Shown here piece after piece: positions 6,960 through 13,561 of a DNA stretch of 14,939 nucleotides. The notes below the pieces were generated by a model. The model searched no databases, was not told where the DNA came from, and saw nothing but the letters and a program-made list of their open reading frames with translations. The stretch lies in assembly GCA_030636545.1 (NCBI GenBank), contig DAOVWR010000024.1, positions 1 through 14,939 of the forward strand. The letters run 5' to 3'. A program made the translations under genes and the position numbers. Source of the stretch: Mycoplasmatota bacterium (GTDB lineage: Bacteria > Bacillota_I > Bacilli_A > Izemoplasmatales > Izemoplasmataceae). Numbering within the stretch: position 1 is the first letter of the stretch; each line of letters starts with the position of its first letter.

Positions 6960-7045
6960 AACGTCCTTATGAAAAAGTTTATTCAGGGATGCGACATAAT
7001 CCAATCCCTGAGATAGACATTGATGAGGACGAGATACCGTTTTAA
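6336..7045 (+). CDS. SSB, predicted -1 frameshift form with acidic SSB tip
   Basis: Reads 6336-6956 in the zero frame, then 6956-7045 in the -1 frame. After K207 the protein continues VKRPYEKVYSGMRHNP and ends IDIDEDEIPF, 236 aa in total. The final DEDEIPF closely matches the DDDIPF tip of bacterial SSB, the docking peptide for repair and replication proteins. The -1 frame has a stop at 6926-6928 and is open only from 6929, and its sole ATG (6989) has no properly spaced ribosome binding site, so it is unlikely to be an independent gene. The shift can occur at A AAA AAG, 6950-6956. The fusion is inferred; the acidic tip itself is read directly from the sequence. Confidence 0.75.
6950..7031 (+). 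promoter_or_regulatory. Predicted -1 ribosomal frameshift signal
   Basis: The slippery heptamer A AAA AAG (6950-6956) is in the correct phase (last A of a Lys codon, then AAA, AAG) and directly precedes the zero-frame TAA. After a 5-nt spacer (6957-6961), CGTCCTTAT (6962-6970) pairs with ATGAGGACG (7023-7031), 9 bp with one G-U. Inside, GTTTAT plus TCAGGGAT (6977-6990) pair with ATCCCTGA (7004-7011), a bulged G7012 and ATAGAC (7013-7018), 14 bp with one G-U, leaving a 13-nt loop. Heptamer, spacing and structure match known -1 signals such as that of dnaX. No clear upstream Shine-Dalgarno-like stimulator is seen. Confidence 0.72.
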
Positions 7046-7067
7046 CGAATAAGGAAAGAGGTAGCAA

Positions 7068-7184
7068 ATGGTTAGAATAACGATGTTTCATTATCTTTCG
7101 TTAATAGTAATTAATTTTTTATATAAGTTAATTAAGGTGTTAGCATTGATTATTAGAAACAATAAACATATAGATTACGGTTGA
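7068..7184 (+). CDS. Small hydrophobic membrane protein (38 aa)
   Basis: The ATG lies about 6 nt after a strong AAAGAGGT ribosome binding site, 22 nt past the end of the -1 frame of the SSB gene. The peptide has one long hydrophobic stretch (about residues 5-29, including YLSLIVINFLYKLIKVLALII split by two lysines), followed by a short polar tail, so a single membrane helix is likely. No family is recognised. The ribosome binding site is the main reason to accept so short a gene. Confidence 0.6.
   Translation: MVRITMFHYLSLIVINFLYKLIKVLALIIRNNKHIDYG
7146..7174 (+). promoter_or_regulatory. Weak candidate sigma70-type promoter
   Basis: TTGATT (7146-7151) and TATAGA (7169-7174) are separated by exactly 17 nt, matching four of six consensus bases in each box. 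The site is inside the 3' end of the small membrane gene and would drive the genes from 7302 to the polymerase. In sequence this AT-rich such matches arise by chance, so confidence is low. Confidence 0.25.
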
Positions 7185-7251
7185 TATAGGTAATGTTTTA
7201 TCCTCAACATAGGATGTGAATTAATCAGAAAACATAATTTTAAATTTCCTC

Positions 7252-7274
7252 AGTCACATCTATATGGTGTGACT
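7252..7274 (+). other. Hairpin in the leader of the 7302 gene
   Basis: AGTCACATC (7252-7260) pairs with GGTGTGACT (7266-7274), 9 bp with one G-U and a TATAT loop. Only three T residues follow, so it is at most a weak terminator. It sits 16 nt upstream of the AAGGAG of the next gene and may be a processing site, an attenuator or an mRNA-stabilising stem. The rest of 7185-7301 has only short weak repeats such as ATCCT/AGGAT at 7200-7215. Confidence 0.5.
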
Positions 7275-7301
7275 TTGAAAGTTTACAATAAGGAGAAACT
7301 T

Positions 7302-7589
7302 ATGAGATATGAAGTAAATGATAAATTAAGTGATTGGGAAGAAAGTCGCGAATCAGTAGATTACGTTTCACTAAAAACGCATAAATTATTTGTACGTATT
7401 GGTGAGCAGTTGCAAGGAGATCTCAAACATTCCGTTAAAAAACTTAAAGCACCTAATGGGTTTAACCTTGAACTCCGGATTGTAGCCTTTAGTGAAGATG
7501 ATTTTAAAAGTCGATTTGACTACTTAAAACAAGTATTGGAACCTTCTGATCTTGCTAAAGTTAAACATGCATTTAAGGATCACTTATGA
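7302..7589 (+). CDS. Hypothetical protein (95 aa)
   Basis: AAGGAG (7290-7295) lies 6 nt before the ATG at 7302 and decides the start; an in-frame GTG at 7269 would place this site inside the gene and overlap the hairpin. The protein starts MRYEVNDKLSDWEESRES and has a mixed alpha/beta pattern with a central NGFNLELRIVAFSEDDF segment and a helical C-terminus (FDYLKQVLEPSDLAKVKHAF). It is soluble, roughly charge-balanced and has no cysteine. I do not recognise it. It overlaps the next small gene by ATGA. Confidence 0.8.
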   Translation: MRYEVNDKLSDWEESRESVDYVSLKTHKLFVRIGEQLQGDLKHSVKKLKAPNGFNLELRIVAFSEDDFKSRFDYLKQVLEPSDLAKVKHAFKDHL

Positions 7590-7684
7590 TATTAAAAATA
7601 ATAGGGGTAGCGATTGCATTTGTCTTTGCACTTGCAGTGTATGTATTTGCCATAATTGGCATAGTTAAAACATTTATAATTTAA
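7586..7684 (+). CDS. Single-pass membrane peptide (32 aa)
   Basis: The start overlaps the previous stop as ATGA, and a normal stop is followed by the ribosome binding site of the next gene. Nearly the whole peptide is hydrophobic (IIGVAIAFVFALAVYVFAII), with lysines only at positions 4 and 28, so it is one membrane helix. It might be a lysis, superinfection-exclusion or other host-membrane factor; these are guesses. The coupled start and absence of polar residues in the core support a real gene. Confidence 0.55.
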   Translation: MILKIIGVAIAFVFALAVYVFAIIGIVKTFII

Positions 7685-7693
7685 GGAAAATTA

Positions 7694-7918
7694 ATGAAAC
7701 ACACCACACAATACTTATATAACTGCTCACCAATTTGGTTCATATTTATGCCATATCTTTTAGCCTTGTATTTTAAACACCACATGGCTCAAAAGAACAT
7801 GAAACGATTGGTTAAATTGTCTTGGAAGGTTACAGATTATAGTGTTGAGTTGAAACAATATAATGCGTGTGAAAAGGCTAAAAACTTTAATGAAAAATTA
7901 ATAAGAGAGGTATGGTAA
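7694..7918 (+). CDS. Small membrane-anchored protein (74 aa)
   Basis: The ATG follows AAGGA (7683-7687) at 6 nt. Residues about 11-27 (CSPIWFIFMPYLLALYF) form a hydrophobic segment preceded by a short polar N-terminus and followed by a basic, helical tail with KNMKRLVKL and a second part rich in Lys, Glu and Asn. It looks like a signal-anchored protein with most of its length on one side of the membrane. No known family. It is third in a run of small membrane proteins and ends in a TAATG overlap. Confidence 0.72.
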   Translation: MKHTTQYLYNCSPIWFIFMPYLLALYFKHHMAQKNMKRLVKLSWKVTDYSVELKQYNACEKAKNFNEKLIREVW

Positions 7919-8202
7919 TGGAAGAGATATTAAGTATTTTACCAAAACATAAAGCAGGTCTTTCAATAGAACATGATCAACATAAAAATGTGTATGAAAC
8001 GATAGAAATTTATATTGAAATGTTTGATGAAGAAGATTGGATAAGTTTAGAAGATAAACAAAAATGTATTGATTCAGATGAGATATGGGAAATTCAATGG
8101 TATAGAGATACACCAATAGGTTTCTTTAGAGTAGTTGGATCTTCTTTGGAACTAATATTAAAACAAGCACGTACAGTTGATGAGGAGTTACACGATGAAT
8201 AA
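7918..8202 (+). CDS. Hypothetical acidic phage protein (94 aa)
   Basis: GAGAGG (7905-7910) is 7 nt from the ATG at 7918 but only 1 nt from an in-frame ATG at 7912, so 7918 (TAATG overlap) is preferred. The sequence is acidic and contains GLSIEHDQHKNVYETIEIYI and EIWEIQWYRDTPIGFFRVVG, a Trp- and aromatic-rich segment (72-91) that recurs in small uncharacterised phage proteins in my recollection. It overlaps the DNA polymerase start by 8 nt, so the two are probably co-translated. Function unknown. Confidence 0.82.
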   Translation: MEEILSILPKHKAGLSIEHDQHKNVYETIEIYIEMFDEEDWISLEDKQKCIDSDEIWEIQWYRDTPIGFFRVVGSSLELILKQARTVDEELHDE

Positions 8203-10108
8203 TGATAAATCTATGTATGACTTAGAGGTAGCACCAAACTACATGTTATGTGGTGTTCTTTTACCTAATGGAAAGGTGAAACAATTTGATGCGTTTGGAC
8301 CAAGCAAGTCTTTAAAACCTAAAGATATAAAAAAGATTAAAAAACTTATTAATAAAAATCGTTTCGTTGGGTTTAACAGCATGAACTATGATGATCCGGT
8401 TTTAACTTATATGCTATCCGGTGAACCATGTGATGAAATATATCATTTATCAAAAGCATTGATTGAAGAAGGTTTAAGAAGATGGGATGCGTATGAAGCA
8501 ATCGGTATGAAAAACGCAGTTAATAGCATTGACCTCATTGAAGTAGCACCAAACAGTGCATCTTTGAAACTATATGGTGCAAGAGTGCATAGTAAAAAGA
8601 TTCAAGATCTTCCTCATTCAGCACATAAGATGTTAACACGGAAAGAAGCCAAAGAGATTGCAGAATATAACATAAACGATCTCATGGTGACTAGGGATAT
8701 TTATGATAAATTGATAGGACAACTTGAACTACGTGCCAAAATGGGTAAGCAGTATGGAATTGACTTAATGAGTAAATCAGATCCACAAATTGCAGAAGCT
8801 ATTATCAAACATGAGTTAGCAAAAGTTAATGTTAAGGTTAAGCGATCCAAAGGACAACCTGTTTACTATAAAGCACCTAAACCTGTGAAGTTTATGAGTG
8901 ACGATTTAAACATGTTGGTTAGGCGTATTGAAGCTACTGAAATATTACTTTCAAAGAGTGGTTCACCGGTTATACCTAAATGGTTGAAGGATGAGATTGT
9001 CACTATTGGTGATACTAATTACAATATTCAATTAGGTGGCCTTCATTCAATGGAAAAATCTATGGTGGTTATTCCAAAGAAGGGTGAAACACTTGGTAAC
9101 GTGGATGTAGCTAGTTATTACCCCTCACTAATAGTGGAGCTTGGGTTATATCCTAAACTCCTTACAGAAGCGTTTATAGGTATATTTAATGAGATTAAAA
9201 CAACTCGTCTTAAAGCTAAGGCTGAAGGTAACAAAGTTGTAGCAGATTCTTTAAAGATTGTCTTGAATGGATCATTTGGTAAATTTGGAAGTGGTTATAG
9301 TTTCCTATATTCACCAAACCTGTTATTGCAAACAACCTTGACCGGTCAATTATATCTCTTGATGTTAATTGAAAAACTTGAAAGTAAGGGTTTTAAAGTT
9401 GTATCATCTAATACCGATGGTGTTGAAATATTATATAAAACCAAAGATCAAAAGAAACTTGAAAAGATTGTTGGTAAGTGGGAAAAGAAAACCAAGATGG
9501 TCATGGAATATGGTAAGTATAACGCCCTCTATGCAAGAGATGTGAATAACTATATTGCAGTATATGACGGGTATGTTAAAGCTAAAGGTGCTTATTGTGA
9601 TCCGGAACTTCCTGAGAACATATTAAAAAAGAACTCAGAGTACCCTATTGTATTTAAAGCCATACGCGATCATCTCCTCAACGGTGTACCCTTTGACTAC
9701 ACACTCAGAGAATGTAATGATGTAGCTCAATTTTGCTCATCAAGGGCTGTGACCGGTGGTGGGTTATATGGTACTGAGAAGTTCCCCAATACTCCGGAAT
9801 ATAACAAGTATGTTTTAGAAAGAAAAACAATAAATAGGAAGCAAAATAAGGCACTTGAAAAACGTAATGCTGACTTCCAAAAGGATCTTGTACTTGCATC
9901 AGATAAGACACGATACTTAGGTAAGACTGTACGCTGGTATTATTCCCAAAAAGGTAAAGCAATCTATTATAAAAAATCCGGTAACAAAGTACCTAAAAGT
10001 GATGGTTGTAAACCAATGATGGAACTTAGTAAAAAAATACCAAAAGATCTTGACTATGCAAAGTACAATGAACTTTGTCAAAAACATTTACGTGAACTAG
10101 GAGTATAA
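8195..10108 (+). CDS. Family B DNA polymerase with 3'-5' exonuclease
   Basis: The replicative polymerase. The start is ATG 8195, 7 nt after GAGGAG (8182-8187). Exonuclease motifs come first: Exo I D9-L-E11, Exo II GFNSMNYD (N61, D66) and Exo III Y158-NIN-D162. The polymerase motifs are A, DVASYYPSL (D304); B, K354-IVLN-GSFGKFG; and C, SSNTDGVEI (N406-T-D408). The usual DTD of motif C is NTD: the first aspartate is replaced, but the second, the metal ligand, remains. Motifs A and B are only 50 residues apart, far closer than in T4/RB69 or phi29, so the fingers are minimal and no phi29-type TPR2 insertion fits there. At 637 aa it is a compact member. It probably works with the SSB and prim-pol encoded upstream. 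Confidence 0.93.
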   Translation: MNNDKSMYDLEVAPNYMLCGVLLPNGKVKQFDAFGPSKSLKPKDIKKIKKLINKNRFVGFNSMNYDDPVLTYMLSGEPCDEIYHLSKALIEEGLRRWDAYEAIGMKNAVNSIDLIEVAPNSASLKLYGARVHSKKIQDLPHSAHKMLTRKEAKEIAEYNINDLMVTRDIYDKLIGQLELRAKMGKQYGIDLMSKSDPQIAEAIIKHELAKVNVKVKRSKGQPVYYKAPKPVKFMSDDLNMLVRRIEATEILLSKSGSPVIPKWLKDEIVTIGDTNYNIQLGGLHSMEKSMVVIPKKGETLGNVDVASYYPSLIVELGLYPKLLTEAFIGIFNEIKTTRLKAKAEGNKVVADSLKIVLNGSFGKFGSGYSFLYSPNLLLQTTLTGQLYLLMLIEKLESKGFKVVSSNTDGVEILYKTKDQKKLEKIVGKWEKKTKMVMEYGKYNALYARDVNNYIAVYDGYVKAKGAYCDPELPENILKKNSEYPIVFKAIRDHLLNGVPFDYTLRECNDVAQFCSSRAVTGGGLYGTEKFPNTPEYNKYVLERKTINRKQNKALEKRNADFQKDLVLASDKTRYLGKTVRWYYSQKGKAIYYKKSGNKVPKSDGCKPMMELSKKIPKDLDYAKYNELCQKHLRELGV

Positions 10109-10109
10109 A

Positions 10110-10295
10110 ATGAGTAAGAGGTTCTTAAAATCTGAAAAGACTGTAGAAATAACTATTACAATTAGTAAAAAAACATTGAAAACTTTACGGAAAGTTGAAG
10201 ATATGTATTGCGTAAAAGCTGAAGATATGCTCAGTAATGAAGCAGATATATTAGCTGATCGTTTAAAAATTAAAGCATTGGAGATGAAAAAATGA
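10110..10295 (+). CDS. Small protein, possible ribbon-helix-helix (61 aa)
   Basis: The ATG follows the polymerase stop by one base, with TAGGAG (10099-10104) inside the polymerase 3' end. The layout, a strand VEITITI, a helix KTLKTLRKVEDMY, a turn and a second helix ending ADRLKIKAL, is compatible with a ribbon-helix-helix DNA-binding fold, but there is no diagnostic residue, so this is tentative. The ends are basic. It could instead be a polymerase accessory peptide given its coupling. It overlaps the next gene by ATGA. Confidence 0.72.
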   Translation: MSKRFLKSEKTVEITITISKKTLKTLRKVEDMYCVKAEDMLSNEADILADRLKIKALEMKK

Positions 10296-10522
10296 TTCAA
10301 ATATCTATAAATGGCATAGTGTTAACAAAACTTAAACCAATTAAGAGAATACGAACAGTGTCTATTAGGGTAGGTGGGGTTCCAGTGTTAATACATAAAC
10401 ATAAAGCACAAGTTATTATCGATTATGTTTTCAAAGCTGTTCAAAAATGTAAAGGTACTATTAGTTTCAATGGTGTTATTGTTGAAAAGAAAAGTGTTAA
10501 GTATATAGATTTAGGAGTGTAA
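10292..10522 (+). CDS. Hypothetical basic protein (76 aa)
   Basis: The gene is coupled to its upstream neighbour by ATGA. The predicted structure is strand-rich: MIQISINGIVL, TVSIRVGGVPVLI, a helix around HKAQVIIDYVFKAVQK, then TISFNGVIVEKK. It is basic with one cysteine. No family is recognised. Its stop is followed by another short gene within 4 nt. Confidence 0.75.
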   Translation: MIQISINGIVLTKLKPIKRIRTVSIRVGGVPVLIHKHKAQVIIDYVFKAVQKCKGTISFNGVIVEKKSVKYIDLGV

Positions 10523-10525
10523 ATA

Positions 10526-10672
10526 ATGGCCGTATGTAATCGATTAACATGCACCAAAACTTTTAAGAAAATAGGTAATAAAAATTACTGTTCACCTTTC
10601 TGCAGAAGGATTGGTAAGAATGAACGAGAAAGGAAAACATATCGTGAAAAAGTGTCTAATTTGTCAAAGTAA
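10526..10672 (+). CDS. Small zinc-finger protein (48 aa)
   Basis: The ATG lies 8 nt after AGGAG (10513-10517). Cysteines at 4, 9, 22 and 26 (CNRLTC and YCSPFC) resemble a C-x4-C...YCS-x2-C zinc finger often seen in phage and host proteins, followed by a basic tail (CRRIGKNERERKTYREK). It probably binds zinc and perhaps nucleic acid. Its 3' end overlaps the next gene, also a zinc-knuckle protein, by 53 nt in another frame. Confidence 0.68.
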   Translation: MAVCNRLTCTKTFKKIGNKNYCSPFCRRIGKNERERKTYREKVSNLSK

Positions 10673-11108
10673 TATATATTTTGATGCAACTGGCAAAAGA
10701 GTTATTTGTGATAAAATTTCCTGTGAAAAGGAATTAAAACTGAGATCTCAGCAAAAGATTCGTGGTAAGTTAAAAGCAAAAATCCTTGCTGAAGGTAAGG
10801 ACTGTAAGCGGTGCGGTAAGCATGTGCATGAAAAGGGTATGCGTAAGTATTGTCAATCATGTAAGGATATTTTAAATACACCATCTGTTAAAAAGATAAA
10901 GAAAAAACGTGACACTGAAAAATGTAAAAAGTCTATGGTATGTACTCTTTGTCCAAATGAGATTAAAGGATTTAATCACAAATTGTACTGTACTGATTGT
11001 GCTAAAAAAAAGCATAATGAATCTGTTAAGAAACATGTCGCGAAGAAACAAGCGATTGCTGAAAAGCAACCTATTAATAAAAAATTCTTAAAAAGGGGCT
11101 TAAAATGA
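10620..11108 (+). CDS. Multi-zinc-knuckle basic protein (162 aa)
   Basis: Three cysteine clusters follow each other: CLIC with a later C-x4-C (ICDKISC); CKRC with YCQSC; and CTLC with YCTDC. They are separated by lysine-rich helices, and the C-terminus (about 120-162) is very basic. This layout suggests three small zinc ribbons and binding to nucleic acid or to RNA polymerase, but no named family is certain. I chose ATG 10620, 9 nt after GAAGGA (10605-10610); GTG 10644 and TTG 10611 are alternatives. The gene overlaps the previous zinc gene by 53 nt and the exonuclease gene by ATGA. Confidence 0.8.
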   Translation: MNEKGKHIVKKCLICQSNIYFDATGKRVICDKISCEKELKLRSQQKIRGKLKAKILAEGKDCKRCGKHVHEKGMRKYCQSCKDILNTPSVKKIKKKRDTEKCKKSMVCTLCPNEIKGFNHKLYCTDCAKKKHNESVKKHVAKKQAIAEKQPINKKFLKRGLK

Positions 11109-11668
11109 AATTTCTATACTTAGATTGTGAAACAACCGGACTTGATCCAAATATACATGGCGTCATTCAAGTAGCATGTATTGTAACTGAAGGTGAAACA
11201 ATAAAAAAAGCTAAAGAACTTGATAGATTAAACATGTTCTTTAATCCAAAATTTATTGGATGTAAAATTGATAAAGAAGCATTAGAGAGCAATGGTCGTA
11301 CAAAAAAAGAGATCAAAAAGTTTCCTAAGAACAGTTTTAAAAAGTTGATAAAGTTTTTAGGTGAATATGTTGATCCCTATGATAAAGAAGATAAGTTTAT
11401 TGTAGTGGGCCAAAATGTTAAATTTGATGTAGAGTTTCTGCATGGTTGGGCTAAACGTGAAAACTTTGATTACATGGGATCTTTTGTTGATTGGAGAGTA
11501 ATTGACACCTTAGTTATAGCAAGGTTACAACAGGCTCTTGGTTATATTGATCCACCAAATTTCCAATTAGGTACACTATGTATGGAATATGGTATTGATG
11601 AACCTGATCATGATGCTATGACAGATATTATAGCAACTAAAAAACTTTTAAAAAGGATGCTGAAATGA
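11105..11668 (+). CDS. DnaQ-like DEDDh 3'-5' exonuclease
   Basis: An epsilon-type exonuclease (RNase T/DnaQ fold, 187 aa). All catalytic residues are visible: LDCETTGLDP with D7 and E9; GQNVKFDVEFL with D108; and HDAMTD with H169 and D174. It removes nucleotides from 3' ends of DNA or RNA. The phage polymerase already carries its own proofreading domain, so this enzyme probably serves repair, recombination or RNA/DNA trimming (inference). It is coupled by ATGA on both sides, to the zinc protein before and the 5'-nuclease after. Confidence 0.93.
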   Translation: MKFLYLDCETTGLDPNIHGVIQVACIVTEGETIKKAKELDRLNMFFNPKFIGCKIDKEALESNGRTKKEIKKFPKNSFKKLIKFLGEYVDPYDKEDKFIVVGQNVKFDVEFLHGWAKRENFDYMGSFVDWRVIDTLVIARLQQALGYIDPPNFQLGTLCMEYGIDEPDHDAMTDIIATKKLLKRMLK

Positions 11669-12495
11669 AACGTAAAAAAAGAATGATTGCACATGACGCT
11701 GACTATTTAATCTTCATGTGTACAGAAGGTAAAGATGTAAAGACCGGTGGCTTTAAAGCAAAACAAGGTGGATTCAAAAGTAAAAAGAAATACAAGGAAC
11801 CATTGAAAAAATATAAAGATAAATTCAAAGCATTAATCCAAAATGTTGAAAATCAATTTTCTGCAAACTTTGTTGGTCAAGTTAAAGGTACTAAGGTAAT
11901 ATTATCTGATCCAAACGGTAACTTTAGGTATGACATGTACCCTGAATATAAGGGTGAACGCACTGAACGTACAGAGCTATTTTATCGATTGCGTAAATGG
12001 GCCTTAAAGAAGTATGGTTACAAAAAAGGTATTGAAGCAGATGATGAGGTTGCTTATCTTGTAGGTGTTAAAGGATGGTTTGGGGCAAGTATGGACAAAG
12101 ATCTTTGGAAGGGTGTAGCTGGTGATTGGTTCAACACACATTATATGAGTCAATGCTTCACCTATAACTCACCAAAACAAGCAAGGGATTTTGTTTTAAT
12201 TCAAACGCTCACCGGTGATTCAACTGATAATATAAAAGCGTTACCTAAGAAAGCAGGTGATGAGATGATTGATGGTATTCGTAGAACAGATGGAACACGA
12301 AAACCCTTCAAAGTTACTGAGAAAATAGCTATAGAACTCCTTGATGAATTTGGATGGGATGAGGATGGTGTACTTGCAATATTTAAAAGTAAAGGTTTTG
12401 GTGAGAAAGAAAGAACCTTGAATCGAAGGCTAATTGGAATGGACCAATGGACACCAAAAAAAGGAGTTAAGCTATGGCATCCAAGAAAAGAATAG
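11665..12495 (+). CDS. FEN-type 5'-3' exonuclease / flap nuclease (PIN)
   Basis: Related to T5 D15 and T4 RNase H, which remove RNA primers and cleave 5' flaps. Acidic active-site residues are in order: HDAD (D11/D13), MYPEYKGER (91-99, the conserved arched-helix basic motif), E124-A-D126-D127, SMDKD (D144/D146), and TGDSTDNI (D185/D188). The usual helix-hairpin-helix region follows (GDSTDNIKALP to IAIELLDEFG). A lysine-rich insert at about 31-55 precedes it. Length, 276 aa, is normal for the family. Its 3' end overlaps a small ORF by 22 nt. It would process Okazaki fragments made by the prim-pol and polymerase. Confidence 0.92.
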   Translation: MKRKKRMIAHDADYLIFMCTEGKDVKTGGFKAKQGGFKSKKKYKEPLKKYKDKFKALIQNVENQFSANFVGQVKGTKVILSDPNGNFRYDMYPEYKGERTERTELFYRLRKWALKKYGYKKGIEADDEVAYLVGVKGWFGASMDKDLWKGVAGDWFNTHYMSQCFTYNSPKQARDFVLIQTLTGDSTDNIKALPKKAGDEMIDGIRRTDGTRKPFKVTEKIAIELLDEFGWDEDGVLAIFKSKGFGEKERTLNRRLIGMDQWTPKKGVKLWHPRKE

Positions 12496-12635
12496 AGATA
12501 AGTGTACCGAACTTGTTAAATGAGATTGATGCAATACATTCAAACATTAGATTAAAAATTGAGAGAGCTTTGAAAATCAGAAATGATGAGGAAGCAGTTA
12601 GAACAATATTAAGAGAAATGAAGGACATGTTATGA
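12474..12635 (+). CDS. Small helical protein (53 aa)
   Basis: AAGGAG (12461-12466), 7 nt before the ATG, lies inside the nuclease gene, and the 3' end joins the kinase gene as ATGA, both signs of a translated gene. The protein reads as one short strand or coil (KKRIEISVP) followed by long amphipathic helices (NEIDAIHSNIRLKIERALK and AVRTILREMKDML), which suggests a coiled coil or helical hairpin. No function is recognised. Confidence 0.72.
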   Translation: MASKKRIEISVPNLLNEIDAIHSNIRLKIERALKIRNDEEAVRTILREMKDML

Positions 12636-13561
12636 AAAGAAAATTTATACTAATCGGACACAAAAAGAGACAAGGTAAGGACACATTTGCAAAAATGTTA
12701 GCTAAGAGTTTAGGTGATGCTGAGATTATGGCGTTTGCTGATCCAATGAAAGAAGTTATGGCTCAGTTGTTAGGTATAACAGTTGGTAATCTTGACAATT
12801 TAAAGAATCTCGATACACATTATCGTAATTTACTTAAAACATTTGGTAACGGTAAAATGATTGAGATTTTTGGTGAAACAGTTTGGAGAGATGCTCTTTT
12901 AAGACGGGCTGAAAAATCAAACGCTAAGTATATTATTGTTCCGGACTTTAGATTTAAGCGTGAGTTTATTGAGGGTGCAATAACAATAAATGTTACAAGA
13001 AGTATGGTTAAATCCAGTGATGTTCATCAATCTGAAACAGAACTTGATGAATGGGATTATGATGCTTCTGTTATAAATGACGGTTCAATAAGTGATCTAC
13101 GCATGGCAACATATTTTATCGTTAAAGATATCAGAAGTGGCAAACTGTTTGATCATGCACTTGATTCTGCTGAGTATTTTAAAGCACCTTTCTTTGAGAA
13201 GTATAATGAACTTATTGAGAAATATTTAAGAACATGTTATGGTGAAGATTTAGCAGATGAGTTAGCTAAATTTGGTAAACGGTTGAATAAAACCTTACCT
13301 TTAGTTAAAGACTATAATAAAGGTTTTATCTTTCCAATGAAGTCTGAAGAGGTGGAAAAAGAAGAAGAACAAAACTACAACAACCTTCTGAAAGATGATC
13401 AACATGAAGCAAACATTGAAAAGCTCAATGAAGTGGACCATGAAGCATACATTGAAAAAATACATGGTGGTGAGCTAAAAGAGGTTTCATTGGGTATGGG
13501 TACATTAAGTATTGGAGATAAAGAACCTGTATTTGGAGAGATATTTTGCCGTTTCAGATAA
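12632..13561 (+). CDS. Deoxynucleoside monophosphate kinase with C-terminal extension
   Basis: Similar to phage T4 gp1-type dNMP kinases, which turn dNMPs from host DNA breakdown into dNDPs. The N-terminal P-loop is GHKKRQGKDTFA (9-20, K16), followed by the FADPMKEV nucleotide-binding segment (35-42), WRDALLRRAEK (85-95) and VPDFRFKREF (103-112), which fit the fold. The catalytic part ends near residue 175. About 130 further residues are outside the usual enzyme: a helical region and an acidic part with DDQHEANIEKLNEVDHEAYI (391-aa-type repeats of HEA-IEK at about 253 and 271). Its role is unknown. The start is coupled by ATGA. Confidence 0.86.
   Translation: MKRKFILIGHKKRQGKDTFAKMLAKSLGDAEIMAFADPMKEVMAQLLGITVGNLDNLKNLDTHYRNLLKTFGNGKMIEIFGETVWRDALLRRAEKSNAKYIIVPDFRFKREFIEGAITINVTRSMVKSSDVHQSETELDEWDYDASVINDGSISDLRMATYFIVKDIRSGKLFDHALDSAEYFKAPFFEKYNELIEKYLRTCYGEDLADELAKFGKRLNKTLPLVKDYNKGFIFPMKSEEVEKEEEQNYNNLLKDDQHEANIEKLNEVDHEAYIEKIHGGELKEVSLGMGTLSIGDKEPVFGEIFCRFR

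Noticed and set aside
6781..6972. Separate plus-strand frame in the SSB gene (+1 frame)
   Set aside because: It overlaps a well-supported SSB, has no ribosome binding site, and codes a low-complexity basic peptide without the acidic tip; only the -1 frame carries that.
6989..7045. Acidic tip as an independent 18-codon gene starting at ATG 6989
   Set aside because: The only GGG lies immediately against the ATG, with no usable spacing, and the start is inside a stable stem; fusion to SSB explains the DEDEIPF ending far better.
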